A stretch of 31,651 nt of DNA from a virus. Made by a program: the position numbers and the translations under genes. Below, piece by piece: positions 22,914 through 29,294 of this stretch (positions within the stretch are counted from its first letter, which is position 1; each line of letters begins with the position of its first letter). The notes under the pieces were generated by a model. The model made no database searches. It was not told the DNA's origin and saw nothing but the letters and a program-made list of their open reading frames with translations. The stretch covers positions 1-31,651 of IMG/VR virus record IMGVR_UViG_3300009068_000115. One strand, written 5' to 3'.

Positions 22914-23858
22914 ATGGAACGAATACTGAAAGAGAAACACGGAAGCAAAGAATGGTTGTTGAGTAGATGGCGTGATGAGGAAGGCAGGTGCGTCTTCGGT
23001 GCGTCTGATGTACCAGTGTTAATGGGTGCGTCACCTTACAAGACTCGTGGTGAACTGTTCGCAGACAAACTTAACGAGCCAGTAGTCCAGTCAGATTCGG
23101 CAGTGTTTAGGCGAGGCAACTTATTAGAGAAACCTTTGCTTGAAGCAGCGTCAGATTTTCTTGGTGTAAACATTTCTACGCCTGAGTGGGTTTATCGTGA
23201 GGATAGGTTCTCGGTTTCGCTTGATGGTGTTGATCATTGGGACGAACCGAGTGTTGTTGTTGAAGCGAAAACAACTACACGCTATTCAATTAACGATGCA
23301 AGCGATTTGCCTGTTGAGTGGTTGTGGCAGGGCTGGACTCAGCAAGCAGTTTTGAATTGTCCTGTTTGGTTCAGTGTTCTTGACCGTGACTTAAAGATCA
23401 GTATGGTTTGCTGTCCTGAGAATCGTGAGGCGATAGATAGTTTGCGTTTAGAGGCAGAAGTGTTTGGTGATTGGATTGATCAGGGTGTTGTGCCTGATGA
23501 GGAGTTGAATAACTTTTCTGCCGATGACATTACACGAATCTATAAAGTTGAGCCGACAAGTGTTGAACTTGATGTTGTTGTGATTGATTGGTTGGTTGCG
23601 TTAGAAGATGCAAGACAACAGAGCAAGCAGGCTACAGAGTTGGAAACGAAAGCAAAAGATGCTATTGCACAAATGTTAAAAGGTAGCGAGATCGGTTTAG
23701 TAAACGGTGTGCAAGTTGTTTCGTGGAAACAGCAGGCAGGCAAGATGTCGTTTGATATGACCCGATTGAAGAGTGAGCAACCTGAGTTAGTAAAGCAATA
23801 TGAGAAGCAAGGAAACCCGTACCGTGTGATGAGAACACACAGAAAGAAGGCAAACTAA
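22914..23858 (+). CDS. YqaJ-type recombination exonuclease
   Basis: This is a lambda-Exo/YqaJ-family 5'-3' exonuclease that resects double-strand ends for strand annealing, 314 residues. The N-terminus GASDVPVLMGASPYKT and RRGNLLEKPLLE (about residues 29-76) carries the conserved Ser/Gly and Glu. The catalytic PD-(D/E)XK core is SLDG (D104), VEAK (E117, K119) and a downstream Gln in GWTQQAVLN. The C-terminus is helical. ATG 22914 has CTGAGGAGG upstream. It overlaps the annealing-protein gene by one base, so the two enzymes are likely co-translated. Confidence 0.9.
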   Translation: MERILKEKHGSKEWLLSRWRDEEGRCVFGASDVPVLMGASPYKTRGELFADKLNEPVVQSDSAVFRRGNLLEKPLLEAASDFLGVNISTPEWVYREDRFSVSLDGVDHWDEPSVVVEAKTTTRYSINDASDLPVEWLWQGWTQQAVLNCPVWFSVLDRDLKISMVCCPENREAIDSLRLEAEVFGDWIDQGVVPDEELNNFSADDITRIYKVEPTSVELDVVVIDWLVALEDARQQSKQATELETKAKDAIAQMLKGSEIGLVNGVQVVSWKQQAGKMSFDMTRLKSEQPELVKQYEKQGNPYRVMRTHRKKAN

Positions 23859-24556
23859 TGAGTAATGAAACAGAATCACTAATGCTGAAAGCAGTGTTAG
23901 AACAATACGCAACACCTGACCCAAAGATCGTGGGAACAATTCCACGCAACGGAATAAACCTTAGTTATGTTTCGCACAGCGAGATCACACGAATCTTGAT
24001 TGAGATTGACCCGATGTGGAATTGGCAACCTGTCGCTTGGCAAGATGGCAGACCAGCAACACACGAAGCAAACGGAATGATAACAATGTGGGCAACTCTC
24101 ACGCTGTTAAATAAATCGTTGATCGGTGTTGGCTCAGTGCGTTCAGATAAACCTGATTATGAAAAAGAATTAGTTGGCGACTTTTTGCGAAACGCTGCGA
24201 TGCGGTTTGGTATCTGTTTAAGCCTGTGGTCTAAACAGGATTGGGAACACGCAACAACGCCTGCGCCTGTTCAACAAGCAAAACAAAACCACCCTGCAAG
24301 TCCGATGACTATTAAACAGATTGAAGAAGTGTTTACAAAGCCTGCAACTGTCACTTCAATCACTGGTTTAATTTCAGATAAGCAGAAGGGTTTGATTTCT
24401 AAGTTGGCTAAAGAGAAATTAAATGGCGATGTTGCACCTTTGATTCAAGAATTGTTTAGCAAACAAAACTTAAACACTTTGACCACTAAGGAGGGTTCAG
24501 AGTTGATTAAACATATTATGAATCTGCAAACTGGCGCACCTGAAGAACCTTTTTAA
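23858..24556 (+). CDS. Single-strand annealing protein (ERF/Rad52-like)
   Basis: The 232 residues match annealing proteins paired with YqaJ nucleases in actinophages. The core runs from LSYVSHSEITRILIEIDPMW (about 31-50) through ITMWATLTLLNKSLIGVGSV to ELVGDFLRNAAMRFGICLSL and WSK, where 'DxxRNAAMRFGIxLxLW' is diagnostic. A Pro/Gln-rich linker leads to a C-terminal helical domain (ISDKQKGLISKLAKEKLNGD) common in this group. The function is annealing of resected strands for phage recombination and concatemer formation. Confidence 0.85.
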   Translation: MSNETESLMLKAVLEQYATPDPKIVGTIPRNGINLSYVSHSEITRILIEIDPMWNWQPVAWQDGRPATHEANGMITMWATLTLLNKSLIGVGSVRSDKPDYEKELVGDFLRNAAMRFGICLSLWSKQDWEHATTPAPVQQAKQNHPASPMTIKQIEEVFTKPATVTSITGLISDKQKGLISKLAKEKLNGDVAPLIQELFSKQNLNTLTTKEGSELIKHIMNLQTGAPEEPF

Positions 24557-24825
24557 TGATTGAAAAGCGTGATCATTGGCGTGAGGCTGCTGCGTGTCGT
24601 GGTATTAAACATACTGTGTTCTTTCCTCCAACTGGCATCCGGTTAGCAATTACCGATGCTGGCTGGAATGAGGCGAGAGAGATTTGCGCTCGTTGTACTG
24701 TTACTGAACAATGTTTAGAACTTGTTTTGGCGTTTCCTGATACCGATGATAAGTGGGGTATGTATGGTGGCAAGACACCTGCTGAACGGCGTGTGATCAG
24801 AGATGAGAGGCACAGGGTGCGATGA
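24556..24825 (+). CDS. whiB-like: WhiB-family iron-sulfur transcription regulator
   Basis: The 89 residues have the four cysteines that bind a [4Fe-4S] cluster (C14, C44, C47, C53) in the order C...CARC...C, a GMYGGKTPAERR turn (the G-[VIM]-[WY]-G-G motif) and a basic C-terminus (RVIRDERHRVR) for DNA contact. WhiB proteins are restricted to Actinomycetota and their phages and usually work by binding the primary sigma factor. Here it may redirect host transcription. It overlaps genes on both sides. Confidence 0.93.
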   Translation: MIEKRDHWREAAACRGIKHTVFFPPTGIRLAITDAGWNEAREICARCTVTEQCLELVLAFPDTDDKWGMYGGKTPAERRVIRDERHRVR

Positions 24826-24908
24826 GAGCAAGGTTATGTTCGTGTTTTATTAAAAGAGTTGTACCGCAGAAACCTTTTTGCGGTGAGAAAGAACCTGACG
24901 ATGAATGA
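24822..24908 (+). CDS. Micro-ORF with Cys motif (28 aa)
   Basis: The frame opens in the ATGA overlap with whiB and closes in a TGA that overlaps the start region of the nuclease gene. It encodes MRARLCSCFIKRVVPQKPFC, then GEKEPDDE. The C-x-C...C arrangement and the double coupling support translation, perhaps mainly to deliver ribosomes to the next gene. A hairpin ACCGCA/TGCGGT lies inside it at 24863-24884. Confidence 0.45.
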   Translation: MRARLCSCFIKRVVPQKPFCGEKEPDDE

Positions 24909-25392
24909 TGAACGCAAAGGCGACTGTCAAGGCAACAAAGAAAAATGCACGCTAACAGATTGCCCAAAGTTTGGTTTGCTTGGCAGACCTTTTAAAGATG
25001 GCAACAAGCGTGTTAAAGGTTGCGCCGACCCGACAGCCAGAGGTAAGCGATCACGCACAAAAGGTTTAAGTAAGCAGCGTGTCGCTCGTAAGCGTCTTGG
25101 TGTTGCACCGTCAAACAAGTTTGGTGACGCTAACGAAGAGGACTGGCAAGATGTTTTATTTGCTAATGAAGTGAAATCAGGAAAGCAGATAGGCGCAGTG
25201 GTCACTGCGTGGCTTCGTATAGACGCTCAGGTGCGTTCTAACGAGGCAGATTACGGTTCAAGGCATAAACCTACCCGAGCAATTTTAATGCCTGACGATT
25301 GGGGCAAAGAGGGCTTGGTGATGATCAAGTTGAGCACTTGGGAGGAATTGGTGCGCCCTGCGATGCACGACTTTTATGAGGGCACAGCGTGA
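24901..25392 (+). CDS. PD-(D/E)XK-type resolvase-like nuclease with N-terminal Cys cluster
   Basis: ATG 24901 is the likely start; an upstream in-frame TTG at 24859 would overlap the micro-ORF. The 163 residues begin with a Cys cluster (GDCQGNKEKCTLTDC, then KGC), then a basic region, then the nuclease-like core: ANEEDWQD...FANEVKSGKQIG, where EVK fits the ExK signature. A later region (KPTRAILMPDDWG) is typical of phage Holliday-junction-resolvase-like proteins. Together with the exonuclease and annealing protein it would complete a recombination set. Substrate not proven. Confidence 0.68.
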   Translation: MNDERKGDCQGNKEKCTLTDCPKFGLLGRPFKDGNKRVKGCADPTARGKRSRTKGLSKQRVARKRLGVAPSNKFGDANEEDWQDVLFANEVKSGKQIGAVVTAWLRIDAQVRSNEADYGSRHKPTRAILMPDDWGKEGLVMIKLSTWEELVRPAMHDFYEGTA

Positions 25393-25892
25393 ACAGTTCT
25401 TTTGATTATATTTCATCTTTTTATGAAGGTGGGAAATGGGCTGAATATGTTGCAGAACTTTTAAGAACACAAAAAGTTAGATGTACTGCACCACCAATAA
25501 AGATCGCTAAAAGTCAAAGCGAACGTGATTTTATGACAAAGCACGAGCGAGACATTGTTTTTGATTGGTCTGATATTTGTTTAGAAGTAAAGTCATCTAG
25601 TCGCAGTTTTACGGATGCTGTTGATGATTACCCTTTTCAAAGTCTTTTCGTTGATACTGTTTCAAGTTTTGATTCTAAAGTTCAAAAACCTTTGGCTTAT
25701 GTTTTTGTTTCACAAGTGACTGGTTCGGTGATTTGTATTTCAAGTAAATCGCACGTAAGTTGGCGACAAGTTGAAAGATTTGATAAGCAGCGTCAGATTA
25801 CAGATTTTTTTTATAGTGCATCAAAACATTTGTTGATACCGTTTGATGATCTGGTAGAACATTTATTGAAACATCAAGATAGATTGAACTAA
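25389..25892 (+). CDS. Second PD-(D/E)XK-like nuclease (167 aa)
   Basis: The start is GTG 25389, in the GTGA overlap with the previous stop. The core KHERDIVFDWSDICLEVKSS places D55 and E66-V-K68 in classic PD-(D/E)XK spacing, with a hydrophobic strand before ExK. The N-terminus (YEGGKWAEYVAELLRTQKV) has the usual helix and G-x-x-A-E opening. The C-terminal part is mixed alpha/beta. It could be a restriction-like or recombination nuclease. No cognate methylase lies nearby. Confidence 0.7.
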   Translation: MNSSFDYISSFYEGGKWAEYVAELLRTQKVRCTAPPIKIAKSQSERDFMTKHERDIVFDWSDICLEVKSSSRSFTDAVDDYPFQSLFVDTVSSFDSKVQKPLAYVFVSQVTGSVICISSKSHVSWRQVERFDKQRQITDFFYSASKHLLIPFDDLVEHLLKHQDRLN

Positions 25893-25905
25893 TAGAGGAG
25901 GAAGA

Positions 25906-26295
25906 ATGAACACCGCACAAATTGAAGGAATGATTGATCGCATTTGTGGTCTGTTTCCTACAAGTCAAATTGCACGCAATACGGTTAAGAGTGCGTGGAC
26001 TAGCGATGACTTTCTGACCTTTCAAAGTGTTGAAGATGCACGCAAAATTATTCCGCTTGTAATGGAACAGTTTGAGAAGTTTCCGAGCCTTAAAGAAGTG
26101 CACAGAGTTTTCAGGCAGTTGCACGCCTACACGATTCCAGCGATGGTGCAGAACTGTGAAATCTGTTTAGGTCAAGGTTGGGATAATGGCGAACGCTGGA
26201 ACTTTGCAGACAAAACACTTTTAGATGATTGCTATACCGAAGTTCATTTAGGGCATCAGTACAGAGTTGTTAAGAGATGTATTTGTAGAAAATAA
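25906..26295 (+). CDS. Zn-binding protein, possibly replication related (129 aa)
   Basis: The ATG has an excellent AGAGGAGGAAG upstream. The first 85 residues are helical (IEGMIDRICGLFPTSQIARN, VEDARKIIPLVMEQFEKFPS, LKEVHRVFRQLHAY), a pattern similar to phage helicase-loader or replisome-organiser N-termini. The end has a DnaJ-like zinc motif CEICLGQGW and a distant pair RCIC. This composition may mean a small loader or adaptor for the host replisome, which would make sense because no replicase is seen; this is inference. Confidence 0.65.
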   Translation: MNTAQIEGMIDRICGLFPTSQIARNTVKSAWTSDDFLTFQSVEDARKIIPLVMEQFEKFPSLKEVHRVFRQLHAYTIPAMVQNCEICLGQGWDNGERWNFADKTLLDDCYTEVHLGHQYRVVKRCICRK

Positions 26296-26640
26296 TTGTT
26301 TCCGATAACTAGAAGAATACTCACAGACCTAAACCATTCGCAAGGTAGTTGGTGACACTCGGCAACGAGGGTAGATCACGCTGTAAGCAATTACGGTGTG
26401 GGGCGAATAATAAAAGAGTTGGGAATCGCAGTTGAGGCAGTGCGATGGGGGCATTTAGAAAACTGACTTACTTACTAGATACACAAACATTGAAATAAAA
26501 ATATATGTGTATAAACAACAAGAGCAACAGAAGTGATAAGGTTGAGGCATACGCCGACTGAGGCAAACGATGAGCGACTACGCCACGATCTGTCAAGGAC
26601 AGAACAAAGAAAACTAATAAACCAACAACCAAGTTCAGAA
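26296..26640 (+). ncRNA. Candidate structured RNA in a 355-base intergenic region
   Basis: ATTCGC (26336-26341) pairs with GCGAAT (26403-26408) and encloses two hairpins, both with GCAA tetraloops: CTCG/CGAG (26358-26361/26366-26369) and the 10-base-pair CACGCTGTAA/TTACGGTGTG (26377-26386/26391-26400). A further hairpin ATCGCA/TGCGAT lies at 26425-26446, and CTGTC/GACAG at 26590-26602. GTTGAGGCA occurs at 26431 and 26541, with TGAGGCA again at 26559. No credible gene is in the region. A possible -10 (TATAAA, 26510-26515) has only a poorly spaced -35. It could be a phage small RNA or a cis-acting leader of the downstream gene. Confidence 0.65.
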
Positions 26641-26650
26641 GGAGGACAAG

Positions 26651-27205
26651 GTGAATCGGAGTTATATGAAAAAAGTTATTGCAGGTATTTGTATATGTTT
26701 TATTTGGTTTGCTGGAATTGCTCACGCTGTGAGCGCACCTAACGATCTAAGAAGTGTTGCTGTTGATCTAGATAGCCTCGTTCGTGTTGATGCGATAGAT
26801 GTTGTTGCAGCCGATTATGTTTACCCGAAACAGTTTATGTGGGGTGATTGTTCTTGGATTGATCAGGTTGCTTTGGCTGCTGGTTGGTTGCCAAAAGATT
26901 TGGCTATGGTCAAAATGATTTCTGCTCGTGAGTCAGGTTGTTGCCCGAATCGTAGAGGCGGTGATGCTGTAGATAAGTTTTGTAATGTAACAAAAGTTAC
27001 TGAGTGGTCGCACAGATCGGATACTGGCTTGATGCAACTGAATGGCGTTCACTGGTTGCAATCGCACAAACAGTACGCAGGATTATTTTGTAAGGAATAC
27101 AAAATCTGCGAACAAGAGCCTCTGCTTGATGCGTTCACGAATCTGCGTATGGCGAAAGCGTTGTTTGATGTGGTGGGCTGGTCAGCGTGGCAGAAACAGC
27201 CTTAA
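26651..27205 (+). CDS. Secreted lytic transglycosylase/lysozyme-like protein
   Basis: GTG 26651 is preferred, because GAAGGAGGACAAG stands directly upstream; the internal ATG at 26666 is the alternative. A signal peptide or anchor (MKKVIAGICICFIWFAGIAH, residues 6-25) precedes the domain. The catalytic-type Glu is in ISARESGC (E98), followed by SDTGLMQLNGVHW (from about 124) and NLRMAKALFDVVGWSAWQ, the standard SLT/lysozyme-like elements. Six or more Cys outside the signal could form disulfides. It degrades peptidoglycan from outside the membrane. It is far from the lysis cassette and sits behind a structured RNA leader. Confidence 0.82.
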   Translation: MNRSYMKKVIAGICICFIWFAGIAHAVSAPNDLRSVAVDLDSLVRVDAIDVVAADYVYPKQFMWGDCSWIDQVALAAGWLPKDLAMVKMISARESGCCPNRRGGDAVDKFCNVTKVTEWSHRSDTGLMQLNGVHWLQSHKQYAGLFCKEYKICEQEPLLDAFTNLRMAKALFDVVGWSAWQKQP

Positions 27206-27291
27206 AAAGTCTGTGATAAAAAAATTGTTTTAGAAAATCTTTGAAAACAGCGCAAAATAAGGGTTTTAGAGTGTTTTTAGATGTTTGATAG

Positions 27292-27369
27292 TTGAGGTTT
27301 TTATTGTTGGTCAGGTTATATTTAATACATCAAGCAAACACGCTTGATAGTTCAAGAGAGGGACTTCAA
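27292..27369 (+). promoter_or_regulatory. Promoter plus hairpin leader module, copy 3
   Basis: TTGAGG (27292-27297), 19 bases, TATATT (27317-27322), six bases, then the hairpin ATCAAGC/GCTTGAT (27329-27335/27342-27348), then AAGAGAGGGACTT and ATG 27370. Spacing is identical to copies at 50 and 21728. The upstream gap (27206-27291) is AT-rich with nothing else clear. Confidence 0.78.
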
Positions 27370-27597
27370 ATGGAAACAGTAAACAAGAAATTTGAAATTG
27401 GTCAAGAATTATCTGCTCGTTCAGCGTGTGATTACGATTGTGTTTTTAGGTTCACAGTTGTTAAACGAACAGCAAAAACAGTTAGCCTTACTTATCACAA
27501 TCAAATCAAAACAGTAAAAATTCGTTTGAATGGTGAAGGCGAATATTGTTACCCATTGGGCACTTTTTCAATGTCACCTTCAGTAAGCGCAAAATAA
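27370..27597 (+). CDS. Small conserved phage protein (75 aa)
   Basis: The ATG is fixed by the leader Shine-Dalgarno; longer readings back to 27292 would start upstream of the promoter -10. The protein reads METVNKKFEIGQELSARSAC, then DYDCVFRFTVVKRTAKTVSL and ends with YPLGTFSMSPSV. Proteins with 'CDYDCVFRFxVxKRTAK' are widespread in actinophages as short hypothetical genes. The strand-rich fold and two Cys are visible. No function known. Confidence 0.82.
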   Translation: METVNKKFEIGQELSARSACDYDCVFRFTVVKRTAKTVSLTYHNQIKTVKIRLNGEGEYCYPLGTFSMSPSVSAK

Positions 27598-27624
27598 ACC
27601 AAAGTTCAAGAGGAGGACTTAGAA

Positions 27625-27900
27625 ATGTTATTATCAACCGAAATCAAATTAGATCAGATAGACAAAACATATCGGGGGCGCACAGGTTGCGCTTGTGGGT
27701 GTGGCGGTGAGTACTACGATCTAAACGGTCAAAACATTGACGCTGAACAAGTATCAAAAGAAATCAAGAAACACATCAAGCACATCAACAAAAACTCAGA
27801 GCGTGCAGAAATGTACATACTGATGGACAACCAAGTTTGCATAGAACTTGAGAATCCTTCAGGCACATCGGTTACTCGCATCTACTTAAAAGGAAACTAA
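27625..27900 (+). CDS. Small Cys-rich phage protein (91 aa)
   Basis: The start is decided by the repeated AAGAGGAGGACTT site, identical over 23 bases to the one at 103-125. The 91 residues contain GRTGCACGCGGEYYDL, a compact C-x-C-x-C cluster also seen in short actinophage proteins, then a helix (VSKEIKKHIKHINKNSERAE) and strands (MYILMDNQVCIEL, VTRIYLKGN). Metal binding is likely. Role unknown. Confidence 0.8.
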   Translation: MLLSTEIKLDQIDKTYRGRTGCACGCGGEYYDLNGQNIDAEQVSKEIKKHIKHINKNSERAEMYILMDNQVCIELENPSGTSVTRIYLKGN

Positions 27901-27904
27901 TAGT

Positions 27905-27970
27905 AAGTTCGGGTGGCTGGCAGGCACTCAGGTTCAAGCCCTGAACACCCACAAGGCGAAAGCCGAAACT
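27905..27970 (+). ncRNA. tRNA T-arm-like structured element
   Basis: TCAGG-TTCAAGC-CCTGA (27928-27944) is a perfect five-pair, seven-base-loop T arm. GGGTG (27911-27915) and CACCC (27946-27950) can pair as an acceptor-like stem around it. The 11 bases between them replace the D and anticodon arms, so this is no complete tRNA. A hairpin GGC-GAAA-GCC (27955-27964) follows, and AGTTCGG (27906-27912) can alternatively pair with CCGAAACT (27963-27970). It sits in the 97-base gap between two small genes. It may be a tRNA remnant, a tRNA-like regulatory RNA, or an attachment-site core. Confidence 0.55.
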
Positions 27971-27997
27971 AAACATCAACCAAGAGGAGGAACAGAA

Positions 27998-28399
27998 ATG
28001 AAAGCAAACAAATATCAGCAACGAAGTTTTGACCCACAAGAACTGTTAAAACAAATTGGTGCGCCAACATTCTTAGCAATCTCAGGAGGTCGCTTAGAGT
28101 GCGGAACAAACAGCGAAGGCGAAACAGTTGAAGTAGTCTTACCGTGTGGGAAAGGCTACTCAGTAGCAATCACACTTGGCTGGTCTGATCTTTATATCGT
28201 GCGCAGAGACTACGGGCGCAAAAACCCGAAAACAAAAGGTGTTCTCACCGATGTTTATTGCGATCAGGTCAGCGAAGTCGCTTATCAGGCAAGCCTGTTT
28301 GCGATGAGCAAGTTTGGTCAGCCTGATCTATTCATTGAACAAGCAGAGAAAGAAAAACAAGACGATATTCTATTTCAAATGGAGGCGTACACAAGATGA
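27998..28399 (+). CDS. Small conserved phage protein (133 aa)
   Basis: The ATG has CAAGAGGAGGAAC upstream. The protein has FLAISGGRLECGTNSEGETV, then VVLPCGKGYSVAITLGWSDL and YIVRRDYG, then GVLTDVYCDQVSEVAYQASL. The combination 'LxxGxGYxVxVxLxWxDxYxVRR...VYxxQVxEVAYxAS' is met in short actinophage and aquatic phage proteins without assigned function. It overlaps the next gene by four bases. Confidence 0.78.
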   Translation: MKANKYQQRSFDPQELLKQIGAPTFLAISGGRLECGTNSEGETVEVVLPCGKGYSVAITLGWSDLYIVRRDYGRKNPKTKGVLTDVYCDQVSEVAYQASLFAMSKFGQPDLFIEQAEKEKQDDILFQMEAYTR

Positions 28400-28689
28400 A
28401 AGTAACTAAACACTCATTAGATCATATAGAACTAGTTTCGTCAGGCGACACAGCCTTATTTGAAATCAGGCTTGTGGTGGCGATGAACGACTGGTCAGAC
28501 GATGAGGCAGAGGATATGGGCGCACTTGACTGGCTAATGAACCTGTTAAGCCTTGCATCAAATGGCACAGACATAACAACAGGCGCACAAGAGTTTCTAA
28601 AATCAATGATGACACTAAACGAAGAACGAGTACACTTGTGCAAAGTAGAAAAAGTTGATTACAACATTGACGAGATCGGAGGCAAATAA
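28396..28689 (+). CDS. Small acidic protein (97 aa)
   Basis: It starts in the ATGA overlap with the previous stop and ends overlapping the next ATG (TAATG). The protein is acidic (DDEAEDMGALDWLMNL) with strands at the start (LDHIELVSSGDTALFEIRLV) and helices after. No family recognised. An anti-host or regulatory role is possible for a protein in such a cluster, but nothing in the sequence shows it. Confidence 0.72.
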   Translation: MKVTKHSLDHIELVSSGDTALFEIRLVVAMNDWSDDEAEDMGALDWLMNLLSLASNGTDITTGAQEFLKSMMTLNEERVHLCKVEKVDYNIDEIGGK

Positions 28690-28928
28690 TGATTGAACCA
28701 TCTTCAAAAACAAAACTGCTATGTTCGCTGACTGGTGTCGGGATTTTGTTGATCATAGGTTTTATGCCAGCAAGCCCATTTGATGAAGTCACTCAAACAG
28801 ATTGGATTATTTGGGCAGTTGTTATGGGTGCGCTACTTGGCGCAGCAACAAGATCGCTTATTTTGGTTGCTTACCAGTGGTCGTATCAGCGTGACAAGAA
28901 AAAGTATTTAAGAGATCGCAGCCGATAG
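28689..28928 (+). CDS. Small two-helix membrane protein (79 aa)
   Basis: Two membrane helices are clear: LLCSLTGVGILLIIGFMPAS (residues 10-29) and WIIWAVVMGALLGAATRSLI (about 39-58). A basic cytoplasmic-type tail follows (RDKKKYLRDRSR). It overlaps the previous gene by one base. It lies far from the lysis cassette, so an exclusion or membrane-takeover role is as likely as a holin. Confidence 0.72.
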   Translation: MIEPSSKTKLLCSLTGVGILLIIGFMPASPFDEVTQTDWIIWAVVMGALLGAATRSLILVAYQWSYQRDKKKYLRDRSR

Positions 28929-29014
28929 GCTCAAAGTGTCCTTGTGGTATGCACCCACCGTTTTCAACCCCTCTTGAGCGTTGGAAGTATTGCTGCCACA
29001 AGGACTTTATTTTA
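28929..29014 (+). terminator. Terminator-like region with interleaved stems (possible pseudoknot)
   Basis: TCCTTGTGG (28939-28947) with AAAG just before it pairs with CCACAAGGACTTT (28996-29008), followed by a T-rich tail TTTATTTT. GCTCAA (28929-28934) pairs with TTGAGC (28974-28979) inside that loop, giving a pseudoknot or an alternative fold. CAAC/GTTG (28965-28968/28980-28983) is nested. The T-rich end suggests intrinsic termination. Confidence 0.65.
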
Positions 29015-29026
29015 TGAAGAGGACTG

Positions 29027-29173
29027 ATGACAATCAAAGATTTAGAAAGTGCTGTAGCGTTCTTGAGAAGATTAAGTGTTGGGCAAGTTGAGGCAGAGCA
29101 TTTGATTGAAACTGTTGAGGCTTTAGAAAACGAGATCACACGAAGAAGGGCGAAAAGTAATGTTAAGAACTGA
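29027..29173 (+). CDS. Small helical protein (48 aa)
   Basis: The frame runs from ATG 29027 (AAGAGGACTG upstream) to TGA 29171-29173. It encodes MTIKDLESAVAFLRRLSVGQ, then VEAEHLIETVEALENEITRR and a basic end. The pattern suggests two helices with a leucine-rich, coiled-coil face. It overlaps the next frame by 14 bases. Confidence 0.6.
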   Translation: MTIKDLESAVAFLRRLSVGQVEAEHLIETVEALENEITRRRAKSNVKN

Positions 29174-29294
29174 CGATGAAACAAAAGGTGTGAACCCTTA
29201 TCGTAGGTGTGTTTGCGCTAACTGGAACAACGATGATGGCACTTGCTCATATTGTGAATGGGAAGAAGAACACAACAGCGAGGAAGAAAACTAA
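29160..29294 (+). CDS. Small Zn-binding protein (44 aa)
   Basis: ATG 29160 to TAA 29292-29294, 44 residues. Four Cys in C-x-C...C-x2-C order (RRCVCANW, then GTCSYCEW) fit one zinc site. The remainder is acidic (EEEHNSEEEN). It overlaps the neighbours on both sides (TAATG at its end), and an AGAAGGG sits upstream. Confidence 0.62.
   Translation: MLRTDDETKGVNPYRRCVCANWNNDDGTCSYCEWEEEHNSEEEN

Noticed and set aside
26326-26350. Short match to part of a c-di-GMP-I riboswitch (CCTAAACCATT followed by GGTAG)
   Set aside because: The conserved first half of that riboswitch is missing and the pairing differs; chance similarity.
26533-26742. 69-residue + strand frame across the noncoding region
   Set aside because: Overlaps the well-supported transglycosylase in another frame, has no ribosome site and runs through the candidate RNA region.
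27905-27955. Complete tRNA gene
   Set aside because: No room for D and anticodon arms, and the acceptor-like stem has mismatches at both ends; kept only as a T-arm-like element.
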